DNA of 64,000 nucleotides from contig CM119264.1 of assembly GCA_051294375.1 (NCBI GenBank), positions 20,364,248 through 20,428,247 on the forward strand, read 5' to 3'. The translations under genes and the position numbers were made by a program. Positions 56,593-64,000 of the stretch are shown here, one piece after another. The DNA comes from Paraspadella gotoi (taxonomy: Eukaryota > Chaetognatha). Under the pieces are notes generated by a model. The model had not been told where the DNA came from, searched no databases, and was given only the letters and a program-made list of their open reading frames with translations. Numbering within the stretch: position 1 is the first letter of the stretch; every line of letters begins with the position of its first letter.

Positions 56593-57831
56593 ATTATTAA
56601 AGTATCTAGGATGAAGGGACTCTGAGATATAACCACAGGAAATGTTACAATTGAGAAAAATCATACTGTTTATTGTATAAACTATAAAGTAGAAACTTAC
56701 TTTTAGAAAGTTCTTCCATAAAAAAGAAATGGGTTGCCCCCGTTGGTTGTTCCCATTTTGTTGTTTCCGTTTTGTTCGCCGTTGTTCTACCAGAGTTTGC
56801 TTCTCGTTCCGATGTTGATTTTTATTCTGGACACGAACCCTTTCTTCGTTCACGTAATTTTTTGTTCTCTCAACTCCACGTTTTTTTTTTTGTTCGCTTG
56901 ATTTTATTTGTACGTTATTTTCTTTACGAAATCTATAGTTATTAGTTAAAGGTTTACATGGCCGAAACTAGTCCTAATGTTCCATCAAGCTTCCTACTAT
57001 AGTTTTTCGCTTACTTTTTGTTTTGTCATTTATTTCAATAATTGGTAATTATTAAAGATAAAACCGACATTGATTTGCATTCGTTTCCAGACCAAATCCG
57101 ATTGATAATCTCTGCATTAACCAAACAACCAGTGACGATTACATTCCGGCTGAAACAAATGGGGCGCCCACATTAGGTGGAATCTCTACCCATAAAACGT
57201 CCTTTCACGTTCGGTCATTTATCCGCGATTCTAAAAAGGATCTACGACTACAGTCGTTTCATTCTACCTTTAAATTTTTTCCCTCCTGACAGAATGACGG
57301 ATAAATGGGGGACGAGGTTTTCGGCGATGATTTCAAAATTCGACGGAGACGTTAAACATTCCGCATAAAGGCTAAAATAGCACGAATGGCCACTTCCGGA
57401 GAATCTCCCCGCTCCATTCCATTTTCCGCTGGTTTGACCATAACTTGGGGAGGAAAGGGGAGGTTTTCCTCCTCTCTCCCTTTTCCTCGCGGTTACTGGC
57501 GACCGCGTGCGAAAATTGTCTCTAACCGATATCCGCGTTGCTAAGTGACTTCTGTCGTTGCTAGGAAAACCACGTCAGGGGAAGACCAGCATTTCTCCGG
57601 TTGATATGAAAGAGAACGTTTTTTTTTTATTTTTGTAGTTTTTGTCGAATTTTACTGAATATTTTTTTTTCGGTTTTATTAGAAAATTTATAAGAACCGA
57701 ATACACATAAATTCAAAAGTAGCATATAGTATGTAGTTCATAGAAAGGATTTTATAGAAGAAGTTTATAATGGCGAAGTTATATGTAGTACTTGCACAAT
57801 ACCTGCGACTGTATTTGGGATTCGATCCCGT
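56593..57831. other. Intergenic, GC-balanced island at 57.1-57.6 kb
   Basis: The island 57090-57600 includes an open frame (57177-57365) without splice or domain support, and a doubled GTTGCTA motif (GTTGCTAAGTGAC and GTTGCTAGGAAAAC near 57537-57572) that weakly resembles RFX half-sites. It may be a promoter. GATTCGATCCC near 57819 is a B-box-like string just before the next element. Confidence 0.35.
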
Positions 57832-58089
57832 TGTGGCGAATTATAAATTCGCCTCCCGTATAGCTTGGTGAAACTCAGCTCGTCTCATTGGCTTGGACAG
57901 CTAAGTACTCGTTCACCAACCGTGAGTTCCGGGTTCAATCCCCTCACACTCACGCTGGTTAAAGTGTGATGGTGTCGGCATAATCACGCCAGTGACATGG
58001 GGTGGTCATTGCAGGTCCAAATCCCTGAGCGCCAGCTGTCGGGAGATGCCTCACACCCCAGGCATCACACATGTCCCTCCGTTGCCATA
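57832..58089 (+). mobile_element. LTR-like element family A, copy 2
   Basis: 258 bp with perfect 4-bp duplications CCGT (57828-57831, 58090-58093). Starts TGTGGCGAATTATAAATTCG (hairpin GGCGAATT/AATTCGCC region), has the TTGGCTTGGACAGC A-box-like string, B box GGTTCAATCCC, the CGCCAGTGAC core and the end GTTGCCATA. About 85-90 percent identical by eye to copy 1 at 26537, with indels. No protein capacity. Confidence 0.8.
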
Positions 58090-58285
58090 CCGTCTTCTTT
58101 GCCTTCCAAAGTGGCTCAGCATAGTGAATGCCTGTTTTCCAATTATAAATAAGCTCGTCTTCAATGTTTTATATATAATTACAAACACTTTAAGTCAATA
58201 AGCAAAATAATGATTTCCCGGGACCTTTCAACCAATGACTATGCATTAGTGGTTTTCAATACTTCGGTACTTACCAAATAGATAG

Positions 58286-58519
58286 TATGGTGGACTAAAT
58301 TCCACCAAGCGTTCATCAGCGGCCATTGGTGCCGGAGGCAAGTCATTTGCCTCCCAACCCAAAGGTCCGGGGTTCTAGCCCGGTGGCCGCCTGGCAGTTA
58401 AGAGGGACGGGGCGTTTAACTCGCCTGTAACTCGGTGTTACAGCCTGATCCGAAGCTCAGGGACTGCTTATATTGAACGGTTTTATCACTAACACATAAT
58501 AATAATTACTGTCTCTTCA
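58286..58519 (+). mobile_element. Solo LTR of the TRIM element
   Basis: A single 234-bp LTR flanked by ATAG (58282-58285, 58520-58523). It begins TATGGTGGACTAAATTCCAC (hairpin GGTGGA/TCCACC), has the T-arm CCGGG-GTTCTAG-CCCGG and hairpin CTGTAAC/GTTACAG, and ends ACTGTCTCTTCA. Same length as the 5' LTR of copy 2. A solo LTR with a target duplication is the normal product of recombination between two LTRs. Confidence 0.85.
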
Positions 58520-58523
58520 ATAG

Positions 58524-59348
58524 TCCATTTTTACCCTAAATATTAACTTAATCATGTTAAGACAAAAGAAAATTATGTTTACTATATTGATGTTAGAGTA
58601 CACTAGCAGAAGTTTTATGGTTCCTCTTTTAGAACCTTACCAATGTTATTCCTTTATTCACTCACAAAGAATCTTCTTTACCAAGTGGATCTACATATGT
58701 TAATGTTAATATTTATTTCCTTGTTAGCGTTTATTAATTGTTATTATTGATATTTATTTATTGATATTATTGCTGAAACCAATTTTAACCGTGAACAAAT
58801 TAAGAACTTTGTTCTATAACAATTTTATTGAACCAAGTGGTTCTGACGAATTGTTGCAGCCCGCGACGCCATATTTTTGTTTCTTATTTGTTTTTATTGT
58901 TTATCTGTTATATTGATCAATCAAACGACTTTCATATTTTTTTAATTTCTCTTCTCGCGCTTCTCTCGCTACGATCGACGAGGTCACAAAACCCACCATC
59001 TCTCCACATACAAACTTGACTCATTCTTCCTCTTACTTCACTCCCAACGTCCCACACCCATATTCACACTTTACAACCTATCATCACACGTTCCCCCGTC
59101 TCTACGTGATTTATTTCAAGTCCTCGGAATAGCTGGAAAAAAATTCCCATAACGGATGGAAGGAAATGGGTATTAGGTAACAGGAGGTCAATTATGTTAA
59201 TTTTTCAACGAACAAAAAACGGTTGATTCATAATCTGAAACCACTTTTTGTACAGATTAGTTTTAAGATTTTAAGATTTAAGATTTTAAGATTTTAAGAT
59301 TTTTCTGTCAAAAATGGGGATTTATTTTGCGCGATGATGGCTGTTAAA

Positions 59349-59410
<62 letters not shown>

Positions 59411-60004
59411 GTATTCGATCAATGCCCTGCCTTTGTTTTTTCTTTCTCCAGTATTTGCTCCCCTTTTCCTTCCATATATCACGCTCTCTTCTCTTTCCGC
59501 TTTTAGAAATAATTCATCGCATTACGATGTTTTGGTTCCAAGTTGATGTAGACAATGATGTTCATCTCTTTTTCCTTCTTTCTATCATTTGGTTGGTTGG
59601 TAAGTCTGCCCATCGGTCTATCCTACTTATTTTAAAAATGGTCATAACTCCGGTAATTCTACATCAATTTATTTCATATTAGGTATGTAACTGAAAAGGT
59701 ACCATTAGATCTTTATTGTAAGTATGTATCATACTTGTGAAGTCACGTTATCACCTTGAAAAGTGCTCACATGACATCATGATATCATTTAGCTTACATA
59801 GGGTTGCTATTTTGTCAGCTTTGCTGATCCTCCAATCTAAGCGACTGTTATCGTTACCTTTTCTTTAAAAAAAAATATTATAAAGAATAAAAGGCAGATT
59901 CCAATGCATCACGTATCACGGTAGTTATGTAATAACCTAAAAATACACGTGAAAGACAAGAAAGACAACACGTTGGAATTACGTTCTTGTTTGTTGTTTT
60001 TTTT
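58524..60004. other. Intergenic with (CT)n microsatellite
   Basis: A (CT)n tract lies at 59350-59405 and tandem TTTTAAGA units at 59260-59300. No gene supported. Confidence 0.45.
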
Positions 60005-60103
60005 ATCGAGCCTTGACCGGCGAAGCCGGGTCAGCCTAATAATGTTTTAGGGTTGCTTCTTTGGTGTCGTCGTCGTCGTCGTCGTTCGTCGTCGTCGTCG
60101 TCG

Positions 60104-60175
<72 letters not shown>

Positions 60176-60190
60176 CGTCGTCGTCGTCGT

Positions 60191-60243
<53 letters not shown>

Positions 60244-62053
60244 TCGTCGTCGTCGTTCGTCGTCGTCGTCGTCGTCGTCGTTCGTTCGTCGTCGTCGTCG
60301 TCGTCGTCGTCTGTCGTCGTCGTCGTCGTCCGTCACGCTGTTTTCATATATAAAAACTACTACGCTTTTATAGGTTTGGCTGTGACTTACCGTTTTTTTT
60401 TAAAATAAAAATTATTATGAATTATGATAAAGTTTTACAAAAAGTGTGCGATCATAGTAAGTTAAAATTTAGATATGGCTTTTCATCTTGAAATAGCTGT
60501 GATATTTTCATATTACATTTGGATTTAAGTATTTTTGTTTGAATTTCCACTTCATTATGATTTACTGCAATATGCAAATTTGATTAAAGTACTCATTATA
60601 ATATCCAAATTAGTATATAGAAATGCTTTAATCTAATTTACATATTGCAGTATATAATATTGAAGATGAAATTCAAAAAATTTGTTTTAAATTTTTAATA
60701 AAAATGGGAACTCAAAGGATTTTTTTAATGAGAAGCTATATCTTAATTTTAATACAAATATAAATTAAATCTTTTTACAAGCTGCGATTGGAAAAATTGA
60801 AAAATTTCCAATTGTAAACAATTGTAACAAATTTTTGCCTTTCTTTATTTCTTTAAATTATATATAGATTTTTTTTCCTATTATTTGTCAGTTGCTGCTT
60901 TTCTGAACCCTTAAAAAACGAGTTCAGGTTCGCAGTGACTGTTCAGCTGGCTTCCAGCTTTTCTCTTCTCTGTCTCTTTTCTCTTTCTGTCTCTCTTTCT
61001 CTCTCTTTCTGTCTTTCTGTCTCTCTCACTCTGTACGATCGTTCGTTTTTGAAAAATTCTGATTATTTTTTTCCTTCTCAAAACTTTTATTATCGTTATT
61101 TATTCCGCGGCATTTTTTTCAATACAAAATCCCAAATTTATATCTGAGATATAATTGCGAAAGAAATTCGGTTTTTTCTTTTTCTTTCTCTCTCTCTCTC
61201 TCTCTCTCTACTTATTATTTTTTTTTTAAAAAAATGAAGAATAAACTTATAATGATATGCATTATCACATATAAATCAGCTAATGTGACCTATTATATAT
61301 GCAGCACTTTCGCCGAATAAACAATTGCATGCATCACATTATTAAAAAAAAAAATTTGTTTTTATTATATATTGCAACTTATCCGGTTGGCCCACTATTT
61401 TGCAATATATCTAAAATAGGAGTTGATAAGAGAGATATTGTCAAATTAAACATTACTTTTTTTGTTATTCTGATAATTTGTACTATTATTAAATTTATAA
61501 ATATTTTTAGTGTATATATTTAATCAGTTTTAACTTTTTTTTAAATAATAATATTTGAGTTGTGATAACTATTTATAAATTAATTAAATATGCAAATATT
61601 AAATTTGACCTCGGTCTGGTTTCTTCCTAAAAAAAGAACAATCTTTTTCTCTCTATCTCTCTCTCTTCTCTCTCTCTCTCTCTTCTCTCTCTCTTTTTTT
61701 TTTCATTCTAAAAACTTTATTATCGCCATTATTATTTTATCTCAATACAAAATCCCAAAATACAATAACTTACTTAACCTAGATTTCGTGGTCGTTGCGG
61801 AGCAACAAGTAAACAATGTCGAGGAACATGACCTAATAACGCGTTACGTGTATAAAAAAAATCAACATAGACCCAATTTCACGACGCCGTTGCGAGCAAC
61901 GGATAACCGATATAAACGAGAGTGACCTAATAATGCGTCTCGTTTTTTGTTTGAATTTCTTTCTAATTATTTTTTTAGTCACTTTTTTTTCACCACGTCA
62001 CTTGGCTACGAGTAAACGAGTTCCGCCTATGCAGCGTCTGTTCAGCTCTTTCT

Positions 62054-62141
<88 letters not shown>

Positions 62142-62506
62142 TTCTCTCTTTACGATCTCTTGCGTGATCGTTCGTTTTTTGAAAAATTCTGATTATTTTT
62201 TTCCTTCTAAAAACTTTTATTATCGCCATTTATTCCGCGCTTTTTTTTTTTCAATACAAAATCCCAAATTTATATCTGAGATTTGTCTGGATTTTTTGGA
62301 AAATGTGAAGAATAACTTACTTGACCTGAATTTCGTGGCCCTTGCAGGGCAACGAGTAGACAATGTCAAGGAACATGACCTAAAAAACGCGTTTTGATGG
62401 CAATGGAAACGTTACGTGTATAATAGGATCAACTTGACGAGATCACGCCGCCGTTGCGAGGCAACGGATAACCGATATAATTGGAAAGAAATACGGTTTT
62501 TCTTTT

Positions 62507-62548
<42 letters not shown>

Positions 62549-62815
62549 TATTTTTTTCCTTCTAAAAACTTTTATTATATCACCATTTATTCGCGCTTTT
62601 TCTCTTTACCTGGATTTTCGTGGCCGTTGCGAGGCAACGATAAACAATGTCAAAACATGACCTAATAACGCGATAACGCGATAACGCGATATTATTATTA
62701 TTATTTGGAAGTCAAAAATATCATAGTCGTATTTTTCAACTATATATTTTGTTAATAGGGATTATAATTTTTCAATGTACAAAAAATTTCTTATATGGCT
62801 TCTTTTTCTCTCTCC

Positions 62816-62846
<31 letters not shown>

Positions 62847-63019
62847 TTTTTTCCTTCTAAAAACTTTTATTATCGCCATTTATTCCGCGCTTTTTTTTCA
62901 ATACAAATCACAAATTTACATCCGAGATTTTCGTGGATTTTTTTCTAAAAAATCTGATTATTCTTATATAAACGAGAGAGACCTAATAATGCGTTTCGTT
63001 GGCGGGAAAACTGTCCAGC

Positions 63020-63058
<39 letters not shown>

Positions 63059-63350
63059 CTCCTCTCTCTTCACATCATACACGCATTTGTTTGTTTTATT
63101 TACGATGAATATTCAGCGCGTCAATGAATTACTATCATCCGATCAATGAATGACTATCATCGTATCAATGAATGATTATCATCATATCAATGAATGACTA
63201 TCATCGCATCTCAATCATTTGATTATCATCACATCAGTCATTTTTATCATCGCATCAATCTCATTGGTTATCATCGCGTCAATATTTGGTTATCATCGCA
63301 TCAATATTTGGTTATCATCGCATCAATATTTGGTTACTATCGAAGCCGTC
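60005..63350 (+). mobile_element. Composite repeat R, copy 4 (long form)
   Basis: Starts ATCGAGCCTTGACCGGCG, carries a greatly expanded GTC tract (60063-60335), the usual AT-rich block and first (CT)n islands to about 61150. A segment to about 62010 is not shared with copy 3 but includes GCAACG/ATGACCTAATAACGCG blocks. From 62012 to 63350 it matches copy 3 (23041-24360). It stops in the minisatellite near GGTTACTATCGAAGCC without the usual CTTTTAAGATTTTT end. Confidence 0.7.
60063..60335 (+). repeat. Expanded (GTC)n trinucleotide tract
   Basis: About 270 bp of GTC repeat with a few single-base interruptions that shift frame. Long Arg, Ser, Val or Asp homopolymer frames across it are artefacts. 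In the other R copies the same site holds only 3-12 units. Confidence 0.95.
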
Positions 63351-63399
63351 ATCTTATCTTGAAATTTTCACCCAATCTCTGCCAATCTTTCTCCAAATT

Positions 63400-64000
63400 T
63401 TTTTTTTTCATTCTTATGTTGTTCTTCACTGTTGACGTTGAAGCGGCTCTCCTCCGACGCCGATTACCACCGCCTCCCCCATTAATCATCACCCGTCGAC
63501 CGTTGCAGGTCGAGAATGCATTCCTTCCTTTTTCCTTCGATCCTCACTCAACACATAAAGACAAAAATCAAAATTCCCGCGCGAGGACGCCACCTGCAGC
63601 AGAAGAGCGTCTTCTCGTAACTCGATTCACGTACAGATCTAATTCTCGGTTCACGCACGCGAGGGCAAGGACACGGGCACGGACTATTGTTTCTTCCTCG
63701 ACGCAATGCCTCCGCCAGCGCGCTCTGTCCCCCTTGCGACTTCACGCGCACCAGTTGTAGAAAATTTTGCATCTGCTTTTGACGTTGCGCCGCTGACCGG
63801 GAACGCCGCTCGAATTAATTCACCAATCGTCACCCGGCCCTCTCTCTCGAACTCCCTCTCTTCCCAGTCGCTCGCCCACGCCGTTTCGTCGTCGTCGTCG
63901 CTTCCTTCCAGTCAGTTTCATTCGAATGCCGAATTCGCGTCCATCGATCAAACGATTTCGATTTCCAGATTCAACTCGACGATCGTCAATCCCGTCTTTG
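63400..64000 (+). other. GC-rich, CpG-containing gene-like edge
   Basis: Composition changes sharply to GC-rich with many CpG. A frame to 63760 is Arg/Pro-rich (LLRRRLPPPPPLIITRRP) and crosses an acceptor-like GTTGCAG at 63509; another frame opens at an ATG near 63927 (MPNSRPSIKRFRF) and runs off the window. The region looks like the promoter and first exon of a gene to the right, but the start, frame and strand cannot be fixed. Confidence 0.35.

Noticed and set aside
60031-60408. Frames of 100 or more codons of Arg, Ser, Val or Asp
   Set aside because: Pure products of the GTC repeat with frame-shifting interruptions.

Overview
This window is non-coding-dominated nuclear DNA from a metazoan, most likely an invertebrate protostome. 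It is AT-rich and full of (CT)n/(AG)n microsatellites, foldback elements, nested transposons and a few short, intron-separated exon candidates. No operons, bacterial genes, rRNA or confident tRNA genes are present, and no protein family could be recognised with confidence. Three gaps of exactly 25 N (43971-43995, 44236-44260, 47821-47845) show it is a scaffolded assembly. I cannot name the species.

Layout. 0-13 kb: a plausible plus-strand gene with short phase-0 exons (3188-3298, 5830-5973, 8991 onward, perhaps 9254-9436 and 11729-11809), whose introns hold two large foldback elements (4.33-5.64 and 6.03-7.44 kb). 13-24.4 kb: a promoter-like CCAAT pair (14.17 kb), a paired RFX X-box (19.6 kb), a minisatellite-bearing element (16.9-18.6 kb) and three copies of a composite element called R here. 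24.4-36 kb: mostly unannotatable sequence, a hAT-like element (30933-33047) containing a miniature LTR element and a hammerhead-bearing insertion, and two minus-strand exon candidates (33.85 and 35.55 kb). 36-50 kb: foldbacks, hammerhead ribozyme-bearing insertions at 39.3 and 40.1-40.9 kb, and two long palindromes beside assembly gaps. 50-64 kb: more R copies, a second intact miniature LTR element with a solo LTR, and GC-richer gene-like sequence at the right edge.

The most interesting content is a set of small retroelements that can be defined from their own target-site duplications. (1) A TRIM-like element (LTR, primer-binding site, about 185 bp interior, polypurine tract, LTR) is present as two composites and one solo LTR. 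All three have perfect 4-bp target duplications, and the LTR contains a tRNA-like T-arm. (2) Two further LTR-sized families (about 250 bp) have the same architecture: a 5' hairpin, then tRNA-like A and B boxes, then a TGCCATA end. Both copies of one family have perfect 4-bp duplications. (3) Hammerhead-ribozyme motifs lie in Penelope-like, foldback, non-autonomous insertions. One insertion has an 11-bp target duplication and a paralogous empty site inside the window; another has a 13-bp duplication.

How parts interact: nesting gives a relative chronology. The hAT element was later hit by the TRIM and probably by a ribozyme element; the foldback at 39.8-41.1 kb was later hit by a ribozyme element; and the element at 51.35-54.26 kb was interrupted by R. 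Exon calls rest on splice signals and composition only and need transcript support.
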